Below, piece by piece: positions 1-10,725 of a stretch of 64,000 bases of DNA. Location: assembly GCA_032716605.1 (NCBI GenBank), contig CM064572.1, forward strand, positions 42,997,008 to 43,061,007. The letters run 5' to 3'. The DNA comes from Paralithodes platypus. Lineage: Eukaryota; Arthropoda; Malacostraca; Decapoda; Lithodidae. Position numbers and translations under genes: made by a program. The notes under the pieces were generated by a model. That model made no database searches, was not told the DNA's origin, and saw nothing but the letters and a program-made list of their open reading frames with translations. The stretch's first letter is position 1. Each line of letters starts with the position of its first letter.

Positions 1-1014
1 CGCATCCGTGTCTACCCATACCGTTGGAGGAGGAGAGGTCCATGACATGATTGAGTGCAATGTTTCCCTCTTCGCCCAGACCGCTAGTAAGGTGTGGATT
101 AATTTTGGTATGGGCCATAATTTTCCCGCCGGTAAGAGTGGGAAATATTTGTTGCCTTCCAATATTAATCGTTTTACTTTCAACCGGCCCAACTTGACAG
201 TTAGCTGAATCCAGTTGAGAGAGCCGACCAGAGACTCCCAGACTCTTCGTGTCGTAGTCAGACTGTGAAGAAACCTGAACAGTTTCCTGCGAAACCTGTT
301 GCGATTGTCCACACTCTGACTCAGAGTGAGAGCGGCGGTGTCCCAGACCAGCCCTATCCACTGAATTACTCTTGAGGGAACAAGGTTTGACTTTACCAGA
401 TTTACCTTGAAGCCTAGAGTTTTGACATGATTTAAAATGATATTGACATGTTTTATGCATAATTGTTGTGTCTCTGCCACCACCAGCCAGTCGTCTAGAT
501 ACCACAACACTCTGATTCCCTGTTTTAACAACGGCATCAGGGCTTGCCGGACTAGTTTCGTGAATAGTCGAGGTGCTAGGTTCAAACCGAACGGCATCCT
601 CTGAAAAACAAAATTTTGGTGCCTGATCCTCAAGGCCAGAAACCTTTGAAATCTTTTGTTGACCGACACGTGCCAATAGGCGTCTGTCAGGTCTAGGGAA
701 CACATCCAGCCTCCCGGCGGAAGTGTTAGCCTGATTTGATGAACTGTTAACATTCTGAAAGACTCGTTGTAAATGTGAAGATTCAGATAAGACAGGTCTA
801 CGACCGGCCTCATCTGAACACTGTCCCGTTTGGGAACCAAAAACAGTTTTGACGTGAATACAGGGTAATCTGGAGGGACCGGGATGATGACATTCTTGGC
901 AATCATCTCCTGGACCAGCGACTCCACCTCTAATGAAACACAATTTGCCGTTGTCGGCTGACGTAAGCGAGGTCGCCGGAGCCACTGCCAAGTGATGCCT
1001 TTGCGTGCCACCAT
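1..1014 (-). CDS. DIRS-A reverse transcriptase, N-terminal 338 residues (partial)
   Basis: The frame starts at the ATG equivalent to that of DIRS-B and is open to the window edge in my reading. It contains the RT blocks RPVVDLSYLN, CSLDLTDAYWHV, QRMPFGLNLAP and the catalytic WYLDDW. It ends at the first RNase H motif (WVDTDA). Unlike DIRS-B, the frame is also open upstream of this ATG, because a TGG stands where DIRS-B has TGA. The overlapping second frame is open as well. It would copy element RNA in a cytoplasmic particle or the nucleus, as in other DIRS elements. Confidence 0.7.
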   Translation of the reverse strand, partial: MVARKGITWQWLRRPRLRQPTTANCVSLEVESLVQEMIAKNVIIPVPPDYPVFTSKLFLVPKRDSVQMRPVVDLSYLNLHIYNESFRMLTVHQIRLTLPPGGWMCSLDLTDAYWHVSVNKRFQRFLALRIRHQNFVFQRMPFGLNLAPRLFTKLVRQALMPLLKQGIRVLWYLDDWLVVAETQQLCIKHVNIILNHVKTLGFKVNLVKSNLVPSRVIQWIGLVWDTAALTLSQSVDNRNRFRRKLFRFLHSLTTTRRVWESLVGSLNWIQLTVKLGRLKVKRLILEGNKYFPLLPAGKLWPIPKLIHTLLAVWAKRETLHSIMSWTSPPPTVWVDTDA

Positions 1015-3763
1015 CCGTGCCCAGGTTTTTAACGGCCATGCTTGGTGACACGTTCGGAACGACCCAGTTAGCAGACAAGGGTTCGCCGGCTGTACTTCCC
1101 TCGGTTCCTCCGGCTTTAAGACAGGCACTGGGAGTGAGAGAGACTTTAGTTTTTTGATGGTGGGTTTGGTGGTGTTGGACGCTTCGCCGGCTGGCTGGTG
1201 TGGGCCGAAGACTGGCCCTGCCCCGGCTTATACTGGCCGCGTCCTCTCTGTCCTGAAAACCCTCTCTGTCTATGCCTGAACTGACCCAGGGGGGATTGGG
1301 AGGACTTAGGCGGAAGAAACGGCTTAGAACCCCCTGGCTGAGCTTTATAGGAGGCTTAGGTTTGGGGAAGTTAAATGCAGGTTTCTTAGCCTGTGCGGGA
1401 CTGTGCTTCACGGCCTGTGCCATGTTAAACACTGTTCGCCATACATCAGGGGACATTAAAGAAGGAGTAAGTACTGGGGACATTACCACCTGGTTAGCAA
1501 TGCGATCAGGCAGCTTGCGAACTAATGACATCCTAAGATCCTGTCGTGCTCGCACCGCCTCAAGTAAGGCTGTGCGTATGTCACCTAAGGATTGAATCGA
1601 CGACTGAAGAATCAGACGCCGGGATAACTCAACTGATCTTCGAGCATCCGCGTCTGCGATTGCCTGAGTAGACCTGAGTAAAGACTTAGCCACCTGTTGA
1701 GAAACTATGTACTGTGAAAACAGGCGGAAAGCTTTTCCCCTTAGCCTAAATTCTCTGTCTAGGTGAGAAGGGGTAGGGGTAGTGAATGGGTCCTTTAGTT
1801 CACAAAGATTAATCTTAGGGGCAGCTAGAAAAGAAAATAAAGCTGACGGAACTCCGCCGGCAGAACCTACCGGCATGGAGAACCATGAATGTGTATCCTG
1901 AGCGATCTGGTGGGAAGATTTAGAAGTGAAAGTGGTTGCAAAGTTTTGAGCCTCTACCTCCCAATCCACCCAAGGTCCTGGTCCCAACTGTCCCACCTTC
2001 AACACTGGATTAGCTGTCTCGTCTGTGACGGTCTGTAAATCTAGTTCAGGAGTAAGAGCCGACAGAGCCTTAATATCATTAAACCCATCCAGCTTAGACC
2101 AGTCTGAAAAAAGTTTTGAAGCTGAGGCAGGGGGTAAAGCAGGCTTAGATGCATAAACAAAATAATCCTGATGATAATAACTAGGTATAGCCTTGATATT
2201 TACGTCCAAAACATTACCCAAGGCATCCAATGCCCTTAATTTCTTTGACTTATTTCCCTGGATAAACCACTCACGTGGTACCGGGAGTTCCCCTGACAAG
2301 GTAGGCTGGGCAAGCTCTGGCTTAGAGGGGTTCAAAAGAACCCATGACTCGTCTGGCCCATAAAGCAGGGGCATAGCTACCTTTCTAAGAGGCGCTTTGT
2401 CTAGAGGGGGTGGATTAACATCCGTAATGACCCTGACATTTGACGTAGTGAATGCCGCCGTAGCTGGCTTAGAGCTCCCTGCCGGTGACAGAGTAGGAGG
2501 GTTAGGAATCTTAGATAAATCGATTGACGTTATCAGAGGCCATACCGCAGAACTTGTCAAGGGAGCCCCCAAGTCCATTGTTGGGTTTTCTCGTTGTTGA
2601 CTAAAGAATTTAGATAGAGCATGAGTAAGTAACCCATCAATTTCTTGTGCTGTAACAAACTGGTTAGATGCAGAACTTTCAGGTGAATCAGTATTATCAT
2701 GGGCGGCGTCCAGGCCTGAGCCTGACCCTTGTCCATCCCTATCTGAAATTATTGACACTTCATCTTGTTCCTCCCGATCCTCCTGAGAAGACCCCGCCGA
2801 GGCAGGGGCACCTTGTTTCCAAGATAAGTCAGGGATAGAGGATGGGGTCGCCGCGTCCCTGTGGACATCGGCTACTGTGTGACTCGTATGAGTCGGACGT
2901 GGATGGTCAGACCCTGGTTGAGCAAACCGCCAAACACCGAGGCTCTGGCCTACGCTCTCTTGAGAGTCTGAAACATTCTCAATTATTGAATTTCCTGAAC
3001 TTTCCGTTTCTAGGGTTAAAATATCAATAGGTAAATCTTGTTTAGGGACAGGCGCTTCACTATACTCTGAGGCTGTAACAGAAACATTTTCAGGTGTAGA
3101 GGTACGATGAGATGCACTAGACTTAGGAGAATGTCGAGAGGACTTCCTATGGGAATCCTTTTTGGAGGATTTGTGGCTACGGTGTGACCGCGAACTAGAC
3201 CTAGATTTGGAAGAATCACCACCATGACCACTGGGGGAAGCTTCAGTCTTACACTTCTTACTAGCCGGGGAAGAGGCACGACTTGAAGACTGCTGTCTGA
3301 GAGGTGACCTTGACCTCGATCTCGCCTGCGACGAGGAGGTGGCTGCCGGGGGAGTAGGCTCTCTCGGGCGTTTAGACGTATCCACAGACGATACAGAACC
3401 CTGGCTAGTCTCTGTCGGCTTAAAACCCGTTACTCTAGAGGTACGTTTAGGGGGAGGGTGCTCTGACAGCAACTTATCCCAAAGTGGGACGTTGTCATAT
3501 TGAAGTGACTTATGTGCGACAATGGTAGTGTAGGCCGACATTTGTTGTCTGACCTCTCTCAACGCTACCGCCGCGGTCTTGTCATTGTCACACAGGACTT
3601 TATTGGCTAATTGGGAGCAAAAGGAACAATTAAGTGTAACCCAGAGACCCCTTGAACGGTCTAGACATCTAACACACCTTATGCAAAGGGTATGCGCAAA
3701 AATTGGGATACCCGCGCAAGTAGGGGTAATGCACAGGGCAAAAACTGGGGCCACAGTAGCCAT
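1..3763 (-). pseudogene. DIRS-A gag-like ORF, fused by a frameshift to the recombinase-side frame
   Basis: The frame opens at an ATG (3763, MATVAPVFAL...), which I chose because it precedes a cysteine-rich segment (CIRCVRC, then CSFC). An RS/SR-rich basic tract follows (ARSRSRSPLRQQ near 3310) and then a conserved capsid-like region (GELPVPREWFIQG and so on). Relative to DIRS-B one base is missing near 1342. There the gag frame misses its stop and enters the frame that in DIRS-B ends in the tyrosine recombinase. From the mirrored sequence I read no stop from 3763 to the window edge, about 1,250 codons. Gag is the RNA-binding and particle protein of the element. Whether the fusion is damage or an expression variant is open; damage is more likely. 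Confidence 0.65.
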
Positions 3764-5556
3764 GACAGAGACTGGTGTGAGGAAACTACCGCCGGGTCTG
3801 TATTGGTCCGCCGGAGCTCAGCTCTGGAAAAATAAAGAAAAATTTCCAGGAATTAATGCTCATAAGGTTAACCCAAGTGTTCGCATACAAGTGTTAATAA
3901 CCCGCTGGGTAACGGGATGCAAAGACACAGCTAACACATCCCGCTACGCGGTGGGGTGTAAAGAGGCTAAACAAATCTTTTTAGCTAAAGAACATGAAGA
4001 ATACCCTCTGATATAATGGTCCAGTATGGCACTTATAGTCTGTAGGAGGTGGTGACTGTCTCAAGATTCAATTTTGTAACAAAGCCCCCCTCATAAAGAC
4101 GCCGGCCCTTGAAATATTTTAGTAGAATAGCCCAGGGCAGGAATATACGAGATCTGATTTTTTAACGAATTGTCCCAAACGATCGTCGTAAAAATAGAAG
4201 GCGGCGATACTGAAAGTATCACCCAATTAAGGTTAATCGAAATTGAATTTGTTTATAAATTCCTTAGTTCCTCCACTTAGGGGCACCCGCCGGGTGTGGG
4301 AATCGATTTGGTTAAACCTCACTGAACCTTCAATTGCCGTAAGAGTAAAGGCAGCGATACACAGAGTATCACTAAAATGGATTGGTTAACTATATGAGAC
4401 CTAAGTCGTTTATCCCACCCTGCTCAGGTGCACCCGCCGGGTGAGAAGTCGAAAAGTTAACCCCACAAGTTCCTGACCCCACTTCTTTGTAAAAGATCGC
4501 CGGGGAGGAACGCCTAAACAACAGCTAGGTTTTCCATGTGGTTGTCGTAAACCAGGTAGAAAAAACCTATAAAAACGAGTGTTCTCAAGAACGTCGTTTT
4601 TTATATATATCTATATATATATATAAGGATGGGTACAGCCATCCCGCCGGGAATTTAAAGGAGGCCTGAAACCAGGCACCCACAGAGACGCAGTCCTGGA
4701 GAGCCACAGACACCTCCCCACGCCGGGGAACCAGCCAGAGTTAAAAACCACGTGTGGCCCAACACTGCTCATCGGTCAGGATTTTTCATGGTGAAACCGA
4801 GAAAAAACCCGCCGGAAGGCAAACCCCACCCTGAACAGACACCATCTGAACAATACGACACGAGGAGAGACACGCACGACTAACCAAGGTCACAACATAA
4901 TCCGTGGAATTAGCCAATACACAACTAAACCAGGAAACAATTATAGTCCGAGGAATTAGCCAATACACAACTAAAACCCGGATACACATGACACAGTAGG
5001 GCATATTTATAAAATAAATAATAACACTAGACATGTGGCAAAGCTACGAGCGGCTGGCTAGGCCTAGGTAGACGGCATGAAAATAGTTGAAATATAAACA
5101 CACACTGGAATATCACAACAGGAACCACCGCCAACACACCACCGTAGCGATAACTTCCCACCCCGGGAAGCCTGACACGGACCCAGAAAAAACTTCACTA
5201 AGTGAAGAAAAATACGCTGGGAACGTCAGCAAACACAGCTTACCTCATCAGAAGGATAAAAGGCAGCAATAATTAACGCGTAATGAAAGCCGCCTGCATC
5301 ACCAACTAACACAACTGTGAAAAGTTCACGTGTCCACAACAGGACCACGAGGGTACATCCGAAATAGATGCCCCATACACACGACCCAAAATGCACTGCA
5401 CTGCGGGCAACCAGCCCAGGACACTCCTGCTACGCCTATCCTAACCTTACTCGATACATCCTAGAGTAAACAAATGAGAAAAAACTCACTAGGGACGCAA
5501 CGAATGCGGAACCAGCGGAGCCTGAAAGGTACGTCCGGGCAGGCTGAGCGCAGAGC
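3764..5556 (-). other. DIRS-A leader between terminal repeat and gag
   Basis: No convincing protein is encoded here. It holds two related sub-repeats near 4200-4500. Each has a perfect palindrome CACCCGCCGGGTG (4284-4296 and 4431-4443), followed by a motif of the type GTGATAC...GTATCGC with CGCC/GGCG blocks. The same architecture is mirrored in DIRS-B. There is a TA-rich microsatellite at about 4600-4625. Short ORFs here match nothing I recognise. Confidence 0.5.
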
Positions 5557-5868
5557 AAAGAAGGAGGAATGACGCCTGATTCAGCGTCTGGTCAGAAATC
5601 CACACAAGTACATCCACGATATGATGGAAAGCTTATTGGATAGTTATTCTTATTTTCTTTTTGTTTTTATTTTTTACGAAGTTTTTTCGTAGTGAGAACC
5701 CAATTCATAATGACTGAAGCCATGAGTGAGGTCGCGTGCGCTCATGATGAAGGCTCCTCAGTTTTTAAATGCTCTGCGCGGTAGATTCAAACTACGGCGG
5801 TTTAGTGTTTGAAGAGGATGCCTTATGTAATAGGCATGTTCGTCAATGATGGAGGGGCCACTAATAAA
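5557..5868 (-). repeat. DIRS-A inverted terminal repeat (5' copy)
   Basis: It reads as the reverse complement of 5906-6202 and as nearly the same strand as 14703-14996. It includes the distinctive TTTTTACGAAG/CTTCGTAAAAA stretch. It ends outside in TGGAGGGGCCACTAATAAA, which recurs in the internal complementary region of DIRS-B (14540-14560). Confidence 0.85.
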
Positions 5869-5905
5869 TATTGAAATATAAGTGTCGATATAAATCCATA
5901 TTTAT

Positions 5906-6202
5906 CCATCATTGACGAACATGCCTATTACATAAGGCATCCTCTTCAAACACTAATCCGCCGTAGTTTTGAATCTACCGCGCAGAGCATTTAAAAACTG
6001 AGGAGCCTTCATCATGAGCGCACGCGACCTCACTCATGGCTTCAGTCATTATGAATTGGGTTCTCACTACGAAAAAACTTCGTAAAAAATAAAAACAAAA
6101 AGAAAATAAGAATAACTATCCAATAAGCTTTCCATCATATCGTGGATGTACTTGTGTGGATTTCTGACCAGACGCTGATTCAGGCGTCATTCTTCCTTCT
6201 CT
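5906..6202 (+). repeat. DIRS-B left inverted terminal repeat
   Basis: Starts CCATCATTGACGAACATGCC and runs to about CATTCTTCCTTC. It is the reverse complement of 14703-14996 with very few differences (for example GCTTTCC against ACTTTCC near 6129). In DIRS elements these repeats carry the promoter and are needed to rebuild full-length circles. Confidence 0.9.
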
Positions 6203-7971
6203 GCTCTGCGCTCAGCCCGCCCGGACGTGCCTCACCACGCTCCGCTGGTTCCGCATTCGTTGCGTCCCTAGTGAGTTTTTCTCATTTGTTTACTCCAGGA
6301 TGTATCGAGTAAGGTTAGGATAGGCGTAGCAGGAGTGTCCTGGGCTGGTTGCCCGCAGTGCAGTGTATTTTGGGTCGAGTGTATGGGGCATCTATTTCGG
6401 ATGTACCCTCGTGGTCACGTTGTGGACATGTGAACTTTTTCACAGTTGAGTTAGTTTGTGATGCAGGCGGCTTTCACTACGCGTTAATTATTGCTGCCTT
6501 TTATCTTTCTGATGAGGTAAGCTGTGTTTTCTGACGTTCCCAGCGTATTTTTCTTCACTTAGTGAAGTTTTTTCTGGGTCCCGAGTCAGTCTTCCCTGGG
6601 TTGGAAGTTGTTGCTACGGTGGTGTGTTGGCGGTGGTTCCTGTTGTGATATTTCCAGTGTGTGTATATTTCAACTGTTATTATGCCGTCTGCCTAGGCCT
6701 AGCCAGCCGCTCGTAGCTTTGCCACATGTACTAGTGTTATTATTTATTATTTATAAATATGCCCTACTGTGTCATGTGTATCCGGGTTTTAGTTGTGTAT
6801 TGGCTAATTCCTCGGACTATAATTGTTTCCTGGTTTAGTTGTGTATTGGCTAATTCCACGGATTATGGTGTGACCTTGGGTTAGTCGTGCGTGGCTATCC
6901 TCGTGTCGTGTGTTGTTCAGATGGTGTCTGTTCAGGGTGGGTTTCCTTCCGGCGGGTTTTTTCTCGGTTTCACCGTGAAAAAATCCTGGCCGAGAGCAGT
7001 GTTGGGCCACACGTGGTTGTTAACACTGGCTTGTATCCCCGGCGGGGGGGGGGTGTCTGTGGCTCTCCAGGACTGCGTCTCTGTGGGTGCCTGGTTTCAG
7101 GCCTCCTTTGATTCCCGGCGGGATGGCTGTACCCATCCATATAAAACGGCGTCCTTGTGGACATACGTTTTAGGAGTTTTTTCTACCTGGTTTTACGACA
7201 ACCACATGAAAAACCTAGCTGTTGTTTAGGCTTTCCTCCCCGGCGATCTTTTACAAAGAAGTGGGGACAGGAACTTATGGGGTTAACTTTTAAAACTTCT
7301 CACCCAGCGGGTGCACCTGGGTAGGGTGAGATGAACGACTTAGGTCTTCCAGTTAGTTAACCGATCCATTATAGTGATACTCTGTGTATCGCTGCCTTTA
7401 CTATTTACGGCGATTGAAGGTTCAATTAGGTTAAATATCGATTCTCACACCCGGCGGGTGCTCCTAGGTGGAGGAACTAAGGAATTTACAAAATTCAATT
7501 TAACCTATTTAATTTAGTGATACTATCAGGTATCGCCGCCTTCTAACTTACGGCGATCTTTTGGGACAATTCGTTAAACATTAGATCTCGTATCATCCTG
7601 CCCTGGGCTATTCTACTAAAATAATTCAAGGGCCGGCGTCTTTTTTGGGGGGTTGCTTTGTTACAAAATTGAATCTTGAGACAGTCACCTCCTCCGAGAG
7701 ACTATAAGTGCCTTGCTGGACCATTATATCAGAGGGTATTCTTCACTTTCTTTAGCAAAAGATTTGTTTAGACTTTACACCCCGCCGCGTAGCGAGATGT
7801 GTTAGTTGTGTCTTTGCATCTCGTTACCCGGCGGGTTATTAACACTGGTGTGCGATCATGTTGGATTAACCTTATGAGCATTAATTCCTGGAAATTTTCT
7901 TGTTTTTCCAGAGCTGAGCTCCGGCGGACCAATACAGACCCGGCGGTAGTTTTCACCCACCAGTCTCTGTC
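6203..7971 (+). other. DIRS-B leader
   Basis: About 1.77 kb between terminal repeat and gag with no protein I can support. The short ORFs at 6608-7229 are in different frames, are not preserved as a frame in arm A and show no domain. It contains the sub-repeats described at 7278-7572. A plausible role is RNA-level control or packaging, inferred only from position. Confidence 0.5.
7278..7572 (+). repeat. Paired hairpin sub-repeats in the DIRS leader
   Basis: Two diverged units of about 145 bp follow each other. Each has a CACCC(A/G)GCGGGTG palindrome (7301-7313 and 7448-7460), an 'aactta/aactaagg' block, then GTGATACT...GTATCGC(T/C)GCC and CGGCGAT. The mirrored pair lies at about 4190-4500 in DIRS-A. 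Conservation of the palindromes in both copies suggests RNA structure or a protein site. Confidence 0.55.
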
Positions 7972-10465
7972 ATGGCTACCGTGGCCCCAGTTTTTGCCCT
8001 GTGCATTACCCCTACTTGTGCTGGTATCCCTATTTTTGCACACACACCCTTTGCATAAGGTGTGTTAAATGTCTAGACCGTTCAAGGGGTCTCTGGGTTA
8101 TGCATAATTGTTCCTTTTGCTCTCAATTAGCTGTTAAAGTCCTTTGTGATAATGATAAGACCGCGGCGGTAGCGTTGAGAGAGGTTCGACAACAGATGTC
8201 GGCCTACACTACCATTGTCGCGCATAAGTCACTTCAATGTGACAACGTCCCACTTTGGGATAGATTGCTGTCAGAACACCCTCCCCCTAAACGTTCCTCT
8301 AGAGTCACGAGTGTTAAGCCGACGGAGACTAGTCAGGGTTCTGTATCGTCTGCGACTACAACTAAACGCCCGAGAGAGCCTACACCCCCGGCATCCGCCT
8401 CCTCGTCTGCGCGAGATCTAGGTCAAGGTCACCTCTCAGACAACAGTCTTCTAGTCGGGCCTCTTCGCCGGAGAGTAAGAAGAGTAAGACGGAAGATTCC
8501 ACCAGTGGTCACGGCGGAAATTCTTCCAGATCTAAGACTAGTTCGCGGTCACACCGCAGCCATAAATCCTCAAAAAAGGATTCACATCGGAAGTCCTCTC
8601 GACATTCCCCTAAGTCTAGTGCATCTCATCGTACCTCTACACCTGACAGAGTTTGTGTTAGGGCCTCTGAGTCCAGTGCAGCGCCTGTCCCTAAAGAGGA
8701 GTTGCCAATTGATATTTTAACCCTGGAAATGGAAAGTTCAGGAGGGTCAATAATTGAGAATGTTTCAGACTCTCAAGAGAGCGTAGGCCAGGGCCTCGGT
8801 GTTTGGCGGTTTGCCCAACCAGGGTCTGACCACCCACGTCCGACTCATACGAGTCACACAGTAGCCGACGTCCACAGGGACGCGGCGATCCCATCCTCTA
8901 TCCCAGACTTATCTTGGAAACAAGGTACCCCTGCCTCGGCGGGGTCTTCTCAGGAGGATCGGGAGGAAAAAGACGAAGTTTCAATAATTTCGGATATGGA
9001 AGGACAAGGGTCAGGCTCAGGCTTGGACGCCGCACGAGATAATAATGATTCTCCTATAAGTTCTTCATCAAACCAGTTTGTTACAGCACAAGAAATTGAT
9101 GGGTTGCTTACTCATGCTTTATCTAAATTTTTTGGTCAACAACAAGAAAACCCCACAATGGACTTGGGGGCTCCCTCGACAAGCTCTACGGTACGGCCTC
9201 TGATGACGTCAATTGATTTATCTAAGATTCCTAACCCTCCTACTCTGTCACCTGCAAGGAGCACTAAGCCTGCCACGGCGGCATTGACAACTTCAAATGT
9301 CAGGGTCATAACGGATGTTAATCCACCCCCTCTAGACAAAGCACCTCTTAGAAAGGTAGCTATGCCCCTGCTTTATGGGCCAGACGAGTCATGGGTTCTT
9401 TTGAACCCCTCTAAACCAGAGCTTGCCCAACCTACCTTGTCAGGGGAACTCCCGGTACCGCGTGAGTGGTTTATCCAGGGCAACAAGTCAAAGAAATTAA
9501 GGGCCACGGATGCCTTGGGTAATGTTCTGGACGTAAACATTAAGGCTATACCTAGTTATTATCACCAGGATTATTTTGTGTATGCTTCTAAGCCTGCTTT
9601 ACCCCCTGCCTCAGCCTTAAAACTATTTTCAGACTGGTCTAAGCTGGATGGGTTTAATGATATTAAGACTCTGTCAGCTCTTACTACTGAACTAGATTTA
9701 CGGACCGTCACAGACGACGCAGCTAATCCAGTTTTGAAGGTGGGACAGTTGGGTCCAGGACCTTGGGTGGATTGGGAGGTAGAGGCTCAAAACTTTGCAA
9801 CCACTTTCACTTCTAAATCTTCCCACCAGATCCCTCAGGACACACATTCATGGTTTTCCATGCCGGTGGGTTCTGCCGGCGGAGTCCCGGCGGCTTTGTT
9901 TGCATTCCTAGCTGCCCCTAAGATTAATCTTTGTGAACTGAAGGACCCGTTCACTACCCCTACCCCTACCCCTACTCACCTAGACAGAGAATTTAGGCTA
10001 CGAGGAAAAGCTTTTCGCCTGTTTTCACAGTACATAGTATCTCAGCAGGTGGCTAAGTCTTTACTATGGTCTACTCAGGCAATCGCAGACGCGGATGCTC
10101 GAAGATCGGTTGAGTTATTCCGGCGACTGATTCTTCAGTCGTCAATCCAATCCTTAGGTGACATACGCACCGCCTTGCTTGAGGCGGTGCGAGCACGACA
10201 AGATCTTAGGATGTCGTTAGTTCGCAAGCTACCTGATCGCATTGCTAACCAGGTGGTGATGTCACCAGTACTTACCCCATCTTTAATGTCCCCTGAAGTA
10301 TGGCGAACGGTGTTCAATATGGCACAGGCCGTTAAGCACAGTCCCACTCCTTCTAAGAAACCTGCATTTAACTTCCCCAAACCCAGGCCTACTACTAAAG
10401 CCCAGCCAGGGGGATCTAAACCTTTTCTTCCGCCTAAGTCCTCCCACTCCCCCCAGGGTCAGTAA
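7972..10465 (+). pseudogene. DIRS-B gag, broken by two small frameshifts
   Basis: The homologous ATG to DIRS-A gag is at 7972. The frame is lost near 8040, where DIRS-B has an extra AC dinucleotide, and again near 8412, where one base is missing relative to DIRS-A. The middle piece (about 8045-8410) holds the cysteine-rich CIRCVKC/CSFC segment. From 8412 the third frame is open to the TAA at 10465. It begins with an SR-rich basic tract (SRSRSP, HRSHKSSKKDS), continues with an acidic/serine-rich region, then a conserved capsid-like block (VWRFAQPG, GELPVPREWF, DWSKLDGFNDI, LREFRLRGKAFRLF-like). The C-terminus is proline-rich. It is the putative nucleocapsid or capsid protein. The first codon of the last open stretch (8702) is TTG, so it is not a true start. 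Confidence 0.75.
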
Positions 10466-10725
10466 AGGCATAGACAGAATAGGTTTTCAGGTCAGAGAGG
10501 ACGCGGCCAAAATAAACCAGGTCAGGGCCAGTCTTCGGCCAACACCAGCCAGCCGGTGAAGCGGCCAGCACCAACCCCACCATCAAAAAACTAAAGTCTC
10601 TCTCACTCCCGGCGCCTACCTTAAGGCCGGAGGAACCGAGGGTAGTACAGCCGGCGAACCCTTGTCTGCTAACTGGGTCGTTCCGAACGTGTCACCAAGC
10701 ATGACCGTTAAACACTTGGGCACGG

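Larger units (their letters stand above)
1..5868 (-). mobile_element. DIRS-A: DIRS-type retrotransposon, reverse strand, cut by window start
   Basis: Read on the minus strand, this is the first ~5.9 kb of a DIRS element: inverted terminal repeat, long leader, gag, then the reverse transcriptase up to the first RNase H motif, where the window ends. It mirrors DIRS-B base for base with only small indels (position x pairs with about 11,740-11,758 minus x). Similarity judged from several stretches is roughly 90 percent, so it is not a fresh duplication. Its outer end keeps a stretch reading TTTATTAGTGGCCCC that matches the internal complementary region of DIRS-B, so the terminus is complete on that side. 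Confidence 0.85.

Noticed and set aside
1272..3030. Plus-strand ORFs in the first 5 kb
   Set aside because: They are antisense shadows of the reversed DIRS-A gag and RT frames.
6608..7229. Several 70-110-codon ORFs in the DIRS leader
   Set aside because: Different frames overlap, mirrored positions in DIRS-A do not keep the frames, and no family is recognisable.
8702..8704. Start of DIRS-B gag at 8702
   Set aside because: The codon is TTG and the frame is open upstream to 8412 with a conserved SR-rich tract; the homologous ATG is at 7972.
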